The notes beneath the pieces are model-generated. The model made no database searches and was not told the origin of the DNA. It saw only the letters and a list, made by a program, of their open reading frames with translations. Both the position numbers and the translations under genes were made by a program. Below, one piece after another: positions 1 through 9,464 of a stretch of 64,000 nt of DNA. The stretch comes from Thermococcus sp. MAR1 (GTDB lineage: Archaea > Methanobacteriota_B > Thermococci > Thermococcales > Thermococcaceae), in the NCBI RefSeq assembly GCF_012027305.1, contig NZ_SNUF01000001.1, positions 1 through 64,000 of the forward strand, given 5' to 3'. Position 1 is the first letter of the stretch. Each line of letters opens with the position of its first letter.

Positions 1-579
1 ACCTCCCGCTTAACAATGCATGCAACATCTTCAAGCCCCTCTTGGGCAGTCGGAACTTTTTGGTCAAGCTTTGCTTGCGCAAAGCTTGCTGGGGGGCTAA
101 CGCCCCCACACCCCAGAACTTTGCCAACCAAGCCAGCTTTGGGAAAATCAAGCATGAATTCTGAAATCCGCAGGTGAATGAGGGTTTAATATCAAGCCTT
201 GTCATTTGACATTGTTGGGAGTGAAACGCTATCAGATCAACAAGCGTTTTTAGAATTGCACGTCATTTTTCCGCCAGCGCTGAAACTTTGCCTGCGCAAA
301 GTTTCATCAAAGTTTGTGATTCTTTCGTGGATTGCTGTTTAGGAAGGTTTTCACTTGAATTGGCAGTTCTAACTGAGATTCTTTTGAGCTACGCATCTAA
401 AAAGGGTTCGAGTTTTTAGCGCTCCTTGGAGCGCGAGTTGAAGTCGAACCCGTTAAAGAACGCTCTTTTGACAATGAATCCAAAGTACAATCCGACCACT
501 GAAAAACCCACTAAAAATTTAGCCACTCAAAAGGAATCACGACCTTTTGATCAAACTTTTGCTCTGCAAAAGTTTGTAC
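1..579. other. Noncoding region with palindromic TTTGC/GCAAA elements
   Basis: I see no credible gene here. The stretch has several imperfect palindromes of the form CTTTGC..GCAAAG, at about 67-87, 283-306 and 556-580; a fourth copy lies at about 1537-1557, beyond dphB. They could form hairpins in RNA or be a dispersed repeat. The short plus-strand frame at 426-623 runs into the tRNA gene and is not credible. Confidence 0.5.
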
Positions 580-657
580 TGGTGGGCCCGCGGGGGTTCG
601 AACCCCGGACCTCCGCCGTGTGAGGGCGGCGTCATAACCAGGCTAGACCACGGGCCC
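580..657 (-). tRNA. tRNA-Val (CAC)
   Basis: Read on the minus strand, this folds as a full cloverleaf. The acceptor GGGCCCG pairs with CGGGCCC, the T-arm carries GGTTCGAACCC, and the anticodon loop CTCACAC between CCGCC and GGCGG gives anticodon CAC (valine). The terminal CCA is encoded (580-582). Neither end of the integrated element lies at this tRNA, so it is not the attachment site of the provirus described below. Confidence 0.96.
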
Positions 658-700
658 GTCCCCGGAATTAGTGGGCGGAGGGGAAAATATAAAGCTTTCG

Positions 701-1495
701 CTAAGTTTCGTCGAGTATCTCTTTAGGGGCCCCCGCGAAGGCCACCAGGTACTCTGCCTCGACTACGTGGAGCCTGCCCGGAACGACCATAACGTGGGGC
801 TGTCTCCCAAAGTCCTCCCTGATCATGTCCCTGACGTATCCTGCCCTGAGCGTCGGGTTCAGCGAGCCCGCCCTCGCAAGAACCACCACCAGCGTGTCCG
901 GGGTGAAGACGTTTTCCTTCTTCATTTCCTCTACCTGGAGCAGTATTTCCATCGCCTCGTTGGCCGTCATGTAGCGGTTCTGCTCGGCCTTTATGTCGAG
1001 GAAGAGCATCGTGTGCAGGTTTCTTTCCATGTTCTCCTTTATCACGTCGTAGTGGCTCGTCGGAAACCAGTTCTTCTCGGGGTAGGCAACGGTTGCGCTC
1101 TTGCCAAACTTGTATATCTGCAGTCCGGTTATCGCTATCGCCGAGTAGATGCTCGGGGCGTGAATGACGTAGCTCTCGATTCCCAGCTCCTTGGCCCGTA
1201 TCCTGAGGTCGGAGTGAGTCGTCGCCACCATTGGATCGCCTGCGGTGAGGAAGGCCACGTCCCTCTCCTTGGCTTCGCTCAGCACAATGCGCTCAAAGTG
1301 AAGTTCGACCTCCTCCCTGCTCAGTCGTCGAATTGGCTTTCCGATAAGCTCTTCCACCTTATCCAGGGTAGTACCCGCTAGGAGGGAGGTGTAAAATTCC
1401 GCAAAGATTAAGTCGCACTTTCTGGCGGTTTCAAGTCCTTTGAGCGTGATGTCCTTCTCGTCGTAAAGGCCGAGTCCTATGAAGTATATCGCCAT
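701..1495 (-). CDS. dphB: Diphthine synthase (S-adenosylmethionine-dependent)
   Basis: A 264-aa protein of the tetrapyrrole/diphthamide methylase fold. It opens with MAIYFIGLGLYDEKDITLKG and has the nucleotide-binding stretch FLTAGDPMVATTH near residue 80 and the GRLHVVEAEYLV segment near the C-terminus, all typical of archaeal DphB/Dph5. It trimethylates the modified histidine of elongation factor 2 on the way to diphthamide. I chose the ATG at 1495, preceded by GGTGAGGCTC, over an in-frame GTG three codons upstream. The gene stands alone and diverges from the HTH regulator. Length and motifs are normal for the family. Confidence 0.95.
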   Translation of the reverse strand: MAIYFIGLGLYDEKDITLKGLETARKCDLIFAEFYTSLLAGTTLDKVEELIGKPIRRLSREEVELHFERIVLSEAKERDVAFLTAGDPMVATTHSDLRIRAKELGIESYVIHAPSIYSAIAITGLQIYKFGKSATVAYPEKNWFPTSHYDVIKENMERNLHTMLFLDIKAEQNRYMTANEAMEILLQVEEMKKENVFTPDTLVVVLARAGSLNPTLRAGYVRDMIREDFGRQPHVMVVPGRLHVVEAEYLVAFAGAPKEILDET

Positions 1496-1606
1496 GAGCC
1501 TCACCGGGGAGCGTAGGGCGGGGAGTTTTTAAGGTTGACTTTGCAAAGCAAAGTTTGTTAGGCAATTGCCGAAAAGCTTATAACGATTGACGAATATTTT
1601 ACCAAC

Positions 1607-2338
1607 ATGCTTGAAAAGGAAAAAGAAGCCCTGGCAAAGAGAATAGCGGGGGAAATAACCCTCTCCTCCGACCCCGGCAAAACCATGCGCAAATGGCGCG
1701 AGATCTTCGGAATCAGCCAGACAGAACTCGCCGAATACCTCGGCGTCTCTTCTTCGGTCATAAGCGACTACGAGGGGGGCAGGAGGAAGAGCCCGGGTGC
1801 GTCGACCATAAGGAAGTTCGTTGAGGCCCTCCTGGAGATCGACGAGCGTCGCGGTGGAAACGTCATCAAGGCCTTCAGCAAGACCATCGGTAGCGAGCTT
1901 CCGACGAGCGCAATACTCGACATCAGGGAATTTGCTCTGCCTCTCACCATTAGAGATCTGGTCGGGGCCGTGAAGGGGGACGTCGTAGCCAACATGCACC
2001 TCCTCGACAGGCGCATATACGGTTACACCGTTGTTGACAGCATAAAGGCGATCCTCGAGATGAGCAGCGAGGAGTTCCTCAAGCTCTACGGCTGGACGAC
2101 GGAGAGGGCACTGATATTCACCAAGGTCACAACTGGAAGGAGCCCGATGATAGCGGTTCGCGTTCAGGGGCTCAAACCGGCCGTTGTGGTTCTTCACGGG
2201 GTCAAGAAGCTCGACGAGCTCGCAGTAAAGCTGGCCGAGCGCGAGAGAGTTCCACTAGTCATCTCTCACGCGTCAAGTGAGGCGGAGCTAATAACTGGGC
2301 TCAGAAGGCTCGTTGAAAAAACGGAGAAGGAGCTATGA
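1607..2338 (+). CDS. XRE-type helix-turn-helix transcriptional regulator
   Basis: A 243-aa archaeal regulator. Residues about 27-70 form a Cro/CI-type HTH (FGISQTELAEYLGVSSSVISDYEGGRR). The remaining 170 residues look like a ligand-sensing or oligomerisation domain, as in the archaeal COG1709-type regulators. The target and ligand are unknown. A TATA-like CTTATAAC at 1577-1584 lies about 25 nt before the ATG and there is no Shine-Dalgarno, so the mRNA is probably leaderless. Its 3' end nearly abuts the convergent phosphopantothenate synthetase gene (2 bp between stop codons). Confidence 0.85.
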   Translation: MLEKEKEALAKRIAGEITLSSDPGKTMRKWREIFGISQTELAEYLGVSSSVISDYEGGRRKSPGASTIRKFVEALLEIDERRGGNVIKAFSKTIGSELPTSAILDIREFALPLTIRDLVGAVKGDVVANMHLLDRRIYGYTVVDSIKAILEMSSEEFLKLYGWTTERALIFTKVTTGRSPMIAVRVQGLKPAVVVLHGVKKLDELAVKLAERERVPLVISHASSEAELITGLRRLVEKTEKEL

Positions 2339-2340
2339 GC

Positions 2341-3126
2341 TCAATCCAATCTTTCCTTGCGCCACACCCCTCCCTGGGCTAGTCGGGTTAACCTGTCCCG
2401 TATATGGGCGAGCACATCGCTCAGTGTTTTCCCATTATCGTATTCCTCCAGTATTGCAAGGAGCTCCTCCCTGCTGTAGTCTTTCATCTCCCTGGCCAGT
2501 TCAGTCATCCTCGGATACGCGCGGACTATATTGTCGACTATTGTTATGTCAGCCATTCTCGCCGAACGGGAAAGCGGGTTGAGGTCGACGGTTATCACGA
2601 ACTTGCCCATCCTCACGAGAGCCTCCGTTCTGTCGCCGTCCTCCAGCGGGACGACCACCACGTCGGCCTTCCAGATGCCTTCCTCGTCAACCTTTCCCCT
2701 CTCGTGCTCCAGGCCGGGGATGCGCTTCGTGGGGTTTATTCCGAGGAGCTCCACATCGGGATCGTGCTTCCTCAGCTCCTCGGCTATTGCCCTAACGCGC
2801 TCCTCCGTGCGGTAGAACAGGTTTATCTCAAGCCTGGCGTTCAGCGCTTTTGCCAGCTCTATCGTCTCCTTTGGGACTAGTGCTGCAACGTTCCCGTTGA
2901 CCGAGATGACTGGGTGCTCCGCGAGGAGCAGTTTGGCCACTGCGGCCTTCATTGCCTTCTCGGCTGGTTCTATGGTTCTTTCGCCGATAAGGTAGTCAAA
3001 GGCCTCACCGCGGCCGTGGGCTATCAGCCCTGCCTTGGCGGTCATGCCCTTCTCCATCCCCTCGATGATCTTCTCCCTGTAGTACAGGCTCCAGTAGCGC
3101 GGGTGGCTCTTCGGTATCTCCACCAT
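2341..3126 (-). CDS. 4-phosphopantoate--beta-alanine ligase (phosphopantothenate synthetase)
   Basis: A 261-aa protein matching the archaeal phosphopantothenate synthetase family, which joins 4-phosphopantoate and beta-alanine using ATP in the archaeal route to coenzyme A. Recognisable segments are [17 protein letters not shown] at the N-terminus, [17 protein letters not shown] near residue 35, the ATP-site segment [19 protein letters not shown] near 165, and [26 protein letters not shown] (given in two overlapping parts in the protein, about 185-210). The ATG at 3126 follows GGTGAT. The divergent neighbour is the nfn operon. Confidence 0.93.
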   Translation of the reverse strand: MVEIPKSHPRYWSLYYREKIIEGMEKGMTAKAGLIAHGRGEAFDYLIGERTIEPAEKAMKAAVAKLLLAEHPVISVNGNVAALVPKETIELAKALNARLEINLFYRTEERVRAIAEELRKHDPDVELLGINPTKRIPGLEHERGKVDEEGIWKADVVVVPLEDGDRTEALVRMGKFVITVDLNPLSRSARMADITIVDNIVRAYPRMTELAREMKDYSREELLAILEEYDNGKTLSDVLAHIRDRLTRLAQGGVWRKERLD

Positions 3127-3264
3127 TCATATCACCGATTGAAGTTACTCACTCATGCTAAAAAGGCTTCCCAAAGCGGAAGAAGCCCCTATCGGGCTCT
3201 AAAGGGGGACGCTCTGGCCTTGTTTTGGGCGAAAAGGAGTTCTAAACCTTTGGTTCAAAAAACT

Positions 3265-3290
3265 GTTATAAACTCGAAGTTCAGAACTTA
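3265..3290 (+). promoter_or_regulatory. TATA box and SurR-like site upstream of nfn operon
   Basis: GTTATAAAC at about 3265-3273 is a TATA box about 60 nt before the start codon. GTTCAGAAC at 3279-3287 fits the GTTnnnAAC half-site of the Thermococcales redox regulator SurR, and GTG follows five bases later where the full motif would have GTT. The position between TATA box and transcription start suggests repression. This is inference from motif match only. Confidence 0.4.
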
Positions 3291-3330
3291 AGGTGAACAA
3301 AACTGTTCATATGTACGGGAGGTTTCATCC

Positions 3331-4173
3331 ATGTACCGAATTACTGCGAAAGAAGAACTGGATGTTAGGGATTTCTTCATGGAGGTCGAGGCGCCACATG
3401 TGGCTAGAGCATGGAAGCCGGGCCAGTTTGTTGTTTTACTGATACACAAGAAGGGCGAGAGGATTCCGATGTCCGTCTATTACGCCGACAGGGAAACCGG
3501 AAGGCTGGGGATGTTCATCAGGAGGCACGGGAAGACCACCTTCGACCTCTGGGACAACTTCGACGTTGGCGACTCCCTCTACGCGGTTGCCGGACCGCTC
3601 GGGATGCCGATTGAGGTCAAGCACTACGGGAACGTCGTCTTCGTCTCCGACGCCGTCTGCGGCCAGGCCGAGAACTACGCCACGCTCAGGGCAATGAAGG
3701 AGGCCGGGAACTACACCATCTCCATCCAGACCTTCGAGGACAGGGCCCACTCCTACCCCGAGAAGTTCTTGGCGAAGCCCGTGGCCGACGAATACTACCT
3801 CACCACTGAGGACGGCTCTCGTGGAATCAAGGGACACTACCTCGACGTTCTGAGGGAGCTCATCGAGAAGGACAAGGTGGACATAGTTTTCGGCGGCGGG
3901 AAGCTGGGCTCGCTAAAGAAGCTCGCCGAGCTGACCAGGGAGTACGGAATTCCGACCATCGTCACGGTGAGGCAGATAATGGTGGACGGAACCGGCATGT
4001 GCGGCTCCTGCAGGATACTCTACGACGGGGAGATAAAGTTCGCCTGCCGCGACGGGCCGATGTTTGACGCCCACAAGGTAGACTGGGACGATGTCATAAG
4101 GCGTGACGGTAGATTCGTCCGCGAGCAGGAGATTGCCAAAAAGCACTACCTCGAGTCCAAGGGGGTGGTCTGA
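3331..4173 (+). CDS. nfnA: NfnAB/sulfide dehydrogenase small subunit (FAD, 2Fe-2S)
   Basis: A 280-aa ferredoxin-NADP+-reductase-like subunit. The N-terminal half is the FAD-binding barrel (KPGQFVVLLIHKKGERIPMS near residues 28-50), followed by an NAD(P)-binding domain (IVFGGGKLGSLKKLAEL near 184). The C-terminus has the 2Fe-2S cysteines in GTGMCGSCRI and FACRDGP. With the next gene it makes the electron-bifurcating NADH-dependent ferredoxin:NADP+ oxidoreductase, also called sulfide dehydrogenase (SudB/SudA) in Pyrococcus. GGGAGG sits 8 nt before the ATG. The following ATG begins directly after this stop codon, so the two are translationally coupled. Which of the two Thermococcales Nfn paralogues this is cannot be told here. 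Confidence 0.88.
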   Translation: MYRITAKEELDVRDFFMEVEAPHVARAWKPGQFVVLLIHKKGERIPMSVYYADRETGRLGMFIRRHGKTTFDLWDNFDVGDSLYAVAGPLGMPIEVKHYGNVVFVSDAVCGQAENYATLRAMKEAGNYTISIQTFEDRAHSYPEKFLAKPVADEYYLTTEDGSRGIKGHYLDVLRELIEKDKVDIVFGGGKLGSLKKLAELTREYGIPTIVTVRQIMVDGTGMCGSCRILYDGEIKFACRDGPMFDAHKVDWDDVIRRDGRFVREQEIAKKHYLESKGVV

Positions 4174-5613
<1,440 letters not shown>

Positions 5614-5633
5614 CCCTTTCTTTTTCTCGCCCC

Positions 5634-6098
5634 CTACCACTGCCTTTTTCTATCCCCGACGAAGAACTTCATGAAGCCCGAGAAGTCCTCGCCGCGGAAG
5701 GCCGCGTAGAGATTCTGGGTCTCCTCCGGAGTGAGCCACTCGATCCTCTCTGGAATTCCCTCCTCAAGGAGGTAGAGTATCTCGTCCCCCTTCCTGGCAA
5801 CGTCGAGGGTGTAGATTTTTTTCCCGTGCTTCCTGGCCAGCTCGATCTCCCTGACGACCAGGGAGGTGAACTTGCCGACTATGGCTATCGCCACGAATAT
5901 CTCCGCCTCTGGAATCAGGTGGTCGGTTGTTCTGAGGCCGTAGTCTGAGGGGATTACAAAGTTGTTGGAGCCGAACTTTTCCTCGAGTATCTCAAGAATG
6001 GCCTTCTCGGTGTGGGTGTGGTACAGTATCGTGGGCTCGCTCAGGTAGACGAGCGGGCCGTAGGTTTCGCGCTTCTTTTTCTTGAGGAATCCAAGCAT
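5634..6098 (-). CDS. Small conserved Thermococcales protein, function unknown
   Basis: A 154-aa soluble alpha/beta protein beginning MLGFLKKKKRETYGPLVYLS. I do not recognise the family with certainty. The pattern of short strands and helices (IFVAIAIVGKFTSLVVREIELARKHGKKIYTL) resembles nucleoside 2-deoxyribosyltransferase-like or TIR-like Rossmann folds, but no catalytic motif is convincing. GAGGTGG lies 5 nt before the ATG. Its upstream region ends about 50 bp later at the left repeat of the integrated element, so its promoter may have been altered by the insertion. Confidence 0.7.
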   Translation of the reverse strand: MLGFLKKKKRETYGPLVYLSEPTILYHTHTEKAILEILEEKFGSNNFVIPSDYGLRTTDHLIPEAEIFVAIAIVGKFTSLVVREIELARKHGKKIYTLDVARKGDEILYLLEEGIPERIEWLTPEETQNLYAAFRGEDFSGFMKFFVGDRKRQW

Positions 6099-6148
6099 GG
6101 AACCACCTCAGGTGGGGATAATGTCATCATCTTGGCATCAGGAGGGAT

Positions 6149-6163
6149 GACACTCATCATCGG
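6149..6163 (+). repeat. Candidate left attachment site (15-bp direct repeat)
   Basis: GACACTCATCATCGG here is repeated exactly at 28270-28284 in the same orientation. The two copies enclose every provirus-like gene, and both sit in what would be one short intergenic region between divergent host genes. I infer attL and attR. Confidence 0.6.
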
Positions 6164-6226
6164 CAGTACAGAGACGGTCATCTCGTCGCCCTATTCGGGC
6201 AAAACTCCCCGAGTTGGGGATTTCAA

Positions 6227-6358
6227 ATCATCGGAAGTGGCCACCATCATCGGAAGTGTTTTTGTGGTCGCAGTTCTTAAACCTTCTGTAATTCCCGGTT
6301 GGTAAAATGGGAGCCCCTGTGGGTAGACCAGAACCCCCAATGATTGTGTCATCGGAAG
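6227..6358 (+). repeat. Left-end repeats ATCATCGGAAGTG
   Basis: ATCATCGGAAGTG occurs at 6227-6239 and 6246-6258 (19 bp apart), and a shorter TCATCGGAAG occurs at 6349-6358. They share TCATCGG with the attachment repeat. They may be recombinase arm-type sites or regulator sites. No gene is seen between 6099 and 6368. Confidence 0.45.
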
Positions 6359-6368
6359 CACCCCTTAA

Positions 6369-6956
6369 TTATATCTCATCTTGGTCTCCTGTGTTGTTTT
6401 CGTTGCCTTCCTTGAACACTTTCTCGACTTCGCTGATCATCGAGTCAAGTTCTTCATCACTATATCTTTCCCCTGACTCGTACTTGACACCAGCTGATCT
6501 GAATTTTTCGCGAATTTCTTTGATGTCTTCCGCGGTGAAGATTCCAAAGTAGGAAAGGAAAAAGTTGAGTGCTGTTATATAGTCTCCCTCGTTGATTTTT
6601 TGCAGGACTGCGGCTTTTAGCATCTCTCTCACGAGGTTATCCCTCTCATCAAACCTTTTCTCGATGTTTTCAGCCCCGAGAACATCGAACAGCATCTTTG
6701 CCCGCTCCCGTGGGTCTTCAATATCAATCTCGCCCCGGTTCACCTTCAATCTGAACTGTTTTGCATTTTTCATCATCTTTATAACCTGTTCGTCCCCCAA
6801 GAAGAAGATATAATTCCCAAGGACTTTCACCGCAGTCGCAACAATGTCAGAATAGCTGTAACTCTCCCCTAGTGCCATTTTGAGTTTTTTCTTGAACTCT
6901 TCGAGTAGAATATACGATTCTGGGGTTAATGTAACAACACCTTTTTTCTTTGCCAC
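6369..6956 (-). CDS. Provirus protein with possible ribbon-helix-helix N-terminus
   Basis: A 195-aa protein of unknown function, first gene inside the left end of the element. Residues about 5-45 (GVVTLTPESYILLEEFKKKL, then SYSDIVATAVKVLG) have the strand-helix-helix spacing and SYSDIVxxAV signature of ribbon-helix-helix DNA-binding proteins. The rest is charged and helical with an acidic tail. I chose the GTG at 6956, preceded by GGTGG; an earlier in-frame GTG is at 6965. A TATA-like TTTATATG lies about 30 nt upstream. An ATACTGTATTTT motif near 7029-7040 also occurs upstream of the integrase, which suggests this protein could regulate integration. Confidence 0.55.
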   Translation of the reverse strand: MAKKKGVVTLTPESYILLEEFKKKLKMALGESYSYSDIVATAVKVLGNYIFFLGDEQVIKMMKNAKQFRLKVNRGEIDIEDPRERAKMLFDVLGAENIEKRFDERDNLVREMLKAAVLQKINEGDYITALNFFLSYFGIFTAEDIKEIREKFRSAGVKYESGERYSDEELDSMISEVEKVFKEGNENNTGDQDEI

Positions 6957-7028
6957 AACAACCACCGAGGAATCCTCGCTAAAAACACATATAAATCTTT
7001 TTGAAAATGCAGTTTTTTATGGTATGGA

Positions 7029-7040
7029 TACTGTATTTTA
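7029..7040. promoter_or_regulatory. ATACTGTATTTT motif shared with integrase promoter
   Basis: This sequence, upstream of the ribbon-helix-helix-like gene, matches the palindrome AAAATACAGTATTTT just upstream of the integrase gene at the other end of the element. It is a candidate operator; the match is short. Confidence 0.35.
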
Positions 7041-7355
7041 TGTCGCTACAACAACAGTGACCTTATCGAGCTCGGTTGTGGGTATTTGCTCAGGGAGCTC
7101 TGTTACAACAACAGTGTTTTCCACGACAACTGTCGTCTCAAAAAGCACAGCCCCCTCAGAATTCAATAGCCGCACGACGGTCGCCGCCCCGGGCTCAACA
7201 CCCTCAAAGAGAAGCTGAAGCGCCGCTATTCGCCCCTCGTGGTCGAAAACAAAGTTCACTCGGGCTGTTGGGTGTTCCACCGAGGCAGAAGCCCAATCTG
7301 ACCCATAACGGGCGCACAAGAGTAGAAGAAAGCCCACGAAGGCTTCCCTTTTCAT
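7038..7355 (-). CDS. Small exported provirus protein
   Basis: A 105-aa protein with an N-terminal hydrophobic segment (MKREAFVGFLLLLCARYGS) followed by a beta-rich domain with many valines and threonines. It looks like an exported or membrane-anchored virion or surface protein; no family is recognised. The ATG at 7355 is 6 nt inside the end of the Cas4-like gene, so the two are probably translationally coupled (RBS GGGGGTGATGCCG). In-frame GTG/ATG codons lie slightly upstream. Confidence 0.6.
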   Translation of the reverse strand: MKREAFVGFLLLLCARYGSDWASASVEHPTARVNFVFDHEGRIAALQLLFEGVEPGAATVVRLLNSEGAVLFETTVVVENTVVVTELPEQIPTTELDKVTVVVAT

Positions 7356-7360
7356 CGGCA

Positions 7361-8365
7361 TCACCCCCCGAGTGCGATTTCCTCAAGGGCGACCTCCTCG
7401 ACGGCTTCAACCTCCACAAGCCTCTCCACGAGCTCCGGTTGCTCCTCGAGGTGGTGGACGAACTCGAAGATGAGCTTCCCGGCCTTCACAACCTCACTGA
7501 GCTTCTTCGTGCCGTAGCGGTCTCTCAAAGCCTTAATTGGGCACTTCCTCGCCCGCCCGAGGTCACAGTAATCGCAATAGTGGAGAGCGGGCTTCAGATA
7601 GCTCTCCTCGTCGAACCGCTCCACCACATCGGCGAGCTTCTGGAGGAGGGCTTCCCGCTTCTCATCGCTTAAAACGAGGCGGGAGAAGTGGCGGTTGGAG
7701 GGACGGACATTCAGGACGAACACCTCGTCGAAAAAGAGTGTGTAATACTTCAAAGTCAGATAGTCGTGCACCCATATCCACGATTTACCCCCAAACTCCA
7801 GCGAGCGCCCCTTATCCTTGATTTCGAAGCCAATTTCAACCCCGTCCCGGAAGAGGAGGACAAAATCAATAGTTGAGGTAAAACCGACCACCCGGCTGTT
7901 TTTGCTCTTAAAGGTGAGAACACAGCTCCTTTCCCAGTCTATCCGCTCCAGCTCGGGGTGTTTCTCTAAGAATTCATCGAGGTGGAGCCTGACGAAGTAG
8001 TTGAACACCGTGCCCCGCTTCCGCTTTTGGCGGAACTGGGCGAGCTCCTGACCGCCCCACCGGCCGGCGCCGGATCGGTGGGGGTTTTCCACCTGAAGGC
8101 GGCGGATAGCCTCCATTTTCTTAAATGCCTGCCATTCGCATCTTGCATAGGTTGAAAACGGAATGAGGTTTGTAGGGACTTTATGCTCATCTGAGAGGTC
8201 ATCTTTAACAGCTTCCGCCTCGATACGGGCATATTCCTCGGCGGAAAGGGCATCGAGCCGCTCTTTCAGGTCGAGGACGAACGAGGCAAAAGCCCTCACA
8301 ACGAGATGGTGCGCCTCGGAAACGGCCCGCGAGACGGGGGGAGCGGAGATGGTGATGCGGGACAT
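7361..8365 (-). CDS. Cas4/RecB-like PD-(D/E)XK nuclease with Fe-S cysteines
   Basis: A 334-aa protein with the layout of Cas4-type nucleases. A lone cysteine at C76 (STYARCEWQAF) is followed by the nuclease core: D167 in GFTSTIDFVLLF and E181/K183 in IGFEIKDKG, then a YLTLKYYTLFF helix. A C-terminal cysteine triad follows (C264, C267, C275 in HYCDYCDLGRARKC), expected to bind a 4Fe-4S cluster with C76. There are no cas genes or CRISPR repeats nearby, so this is a solo viral copy, probably acting on DNA ends in replication, recombination or packaging. The ATG at 8365 has its own CTTAAA-type promoter. Confidence 0.75.
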   Translation of the reverse strand: MSRITISAPPVSRAVSEAHHLVVRAFASFVLDLKERLDALSAEEYARIEAEAVKDDLSDEHKVPTNLIPFSTYARCEWQAFKKMEAIRRLQVENPHRSGAGRWGGQELAQFRQKRKRGTVFNYFVRLHLDEFLEKHPELERIDWERSCVLTFKSKNSRVVGFTSTIDFVLLFRDGVEIGFEIKDKGRSLEFGGKSWIWVHDYLTLKYYTLFFDEVFVLNVRPSNRHFSRLVLSDEKREALLQKLADVVERFDEESYLKPALHYCDYCDLGRARKCPIKALRDRYGTKKLSEVVKAGKLIFEFVHHLEEQPELVERLVEVEAVEEVALEEIALGG

Positions 8366-8404
8366 TTTACTACCCAGTTAAGTAAATGACAAAAAGTGCT
8401 TAAA
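8366..8404 (-). promoter_or_regulatory. Provirus-type promoter of Cas4-like gene
   Basis: TTTAAG box at 8399-8404 (minus strand), then a T-rich spacer, 29 nt before the GGGTAG ribosome site. Same layout as the other provirus promoters. Confidence 0.6.
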
Positions 8405-8458
8405 GGTGTGCACCGTGGTGCAGAAATGAAAGAAGAGGGGGGACGGCTGCCTCCGACC

Positions 8459-9427
8459 TCAATCCACCTCAACGACCGCGAGCTGGTAAATGGCGGTATG
8501 GTGGGGCTGGAGATAGAAGGTGGCCGTGTATCCGTCCCTTTCTGCAAAAACCGGCACATCTCTGGGGAATGCGAGGTAAAATGGCCTCGATACGGTGAAG
8601 TCCTCGACTTTGTGCGGCTTGTGATCCGTTTCTCCCCAGACCTCGATGGTGACGGTCGTGTTCGCCTCGGGGAAGTATGCATAGGTTGAATCGTTTTTGT
8701 AAGCCGCCAAGATGACCCTATCTCCGTCGCGGAGGTAGTGGGTGTCGTTATACTTGTCCACAACATACCAGTCCCAGATCATTGTGTTGTTCGCTACGGA
8801 TACTGTAATTCTAACGAGGCGAGGAGCCGGGAGGTTGATTGTCCTCATCGAGGCGATTTCCACGACCTCAAAGCCCGGAAAGACCGCCCTGCTCCCGTCC
8901 ACAATAACATCGGGCTTTACGAGCTCCAATTCCTTAGTGTGGGGCGGTTTCTTCTTTATCTGAAGAATAGCCTCTCCACCGCGGCAGTTGTAGAGGTAGA
9001 TGCCATCCCCTGCATCTGGAAACGAGACATCACAATTGTTGATCGTGAGCTCGAAGGGAACTCTAATCGTGAAATTGGAGAGCAGTTTAGTGCCCTTCTC
9101 GATGGTGATGGCGCCGGGGGCGCCCGAACCCAGAATCAGCGGTTTCTCGGCGCTCGGGTGGACAACCAAGGCCGCTCCAGGGATTTTTTCAATTTGGCCA
9201 ACTGGAGGCTTTATGTACTTATCTGCGCTACTGATCGTGAGTTTTAGCGCTTCTGTATCCGTAAGCCTAAACCCTAGGGCGACATCGTTCTCGGGGGCGG
9301 TCGGGTCGAGGACTTTCGATGCGGTGACTGCTGTTGTATCACCCTCGCTATGTACGATCGCGGTGGCGGTCGCAACGAGGAGAGTGAACAACACAGCTGA
9401 GAATATGAGCTTCTTCGTCGCCTTCAA
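8459..9427 (-). CDS. Membrane-anchored beta-rich provirus protein (virion candidate)
   Basis: A 322-aa protein with an N-terminal signal or anchor segment (KKLIFSAVLFTLLVATATAIV, given as about residues 5-25) and a long extracellular part of predicted beta strands with several N-x-T/S sequons and a cysteine pair. No homologue is recognised. Length, beta content and neighbours (packaging ATPase, capsid candidate) suggest a minor capsid, penton or spike protein. The reading frame opens with TTG at 9427, positioned 4 nt after GGTGA. Confidence 0.65.
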   Translation of the reverse strand: MKATKKLIFSAVLFTLLVATATAIVHSEGDTTAVTASKVLDPTAPENDVALGFRLTDTEALKLTISSADKYIKPPVGQIEKIPGAALVVHPSAEKPLILGSGAPGAITIEKGTKLLSNFTIRVPFELTINNCDVSFPDAGDGIYLYNCRGGEAILQIKKKPPHTKELELVKPDVIVDGSRAVFPGFEVVEIASMRTINLPAPRLVRITVSVANNTMIWDWYVVDKYNDTHYLRDGDRVILAAYKNDSTYAYFPEANTTVTIEVWGETDHKPHKVEDFTVSRPFYLAFPRDVPVFAERDGYTATFYLQPHHTAIYQLAVVEVD

Positions 9428-9464
9428 GCTTTCACCAATAAGAAAATAGAAGAAGCGCTTTAAG
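9428..9464 (-). promoter_or_regulatory. Provirus-type promoter overlapping upstream stop codon
   Basis: The box CTTAAA (9459-9464, minus strand) contains the TAA stop codon of the preceding gene (9460-9462). GGTGA follows 28 nt after the start of the box. Confidence 0.65.

Noticed and set aside
426-623. Short plus-strand frame ending in the tRNA-Val gene
   Set aside because: It overlaps the tRNA and has no ribosome site or protein-like composition.
580-657. tRNA-Val as the attachment site of the provirus
   Set aside because: Host genes dphB to the 154-residue gene lie between it and the first provirus gene, and no partial tRNA copy is seen at the other end.
671-1381. Plus-strand open frame across dphB
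   Set aside because: Antisense shadow of a conserved gene with no family features.
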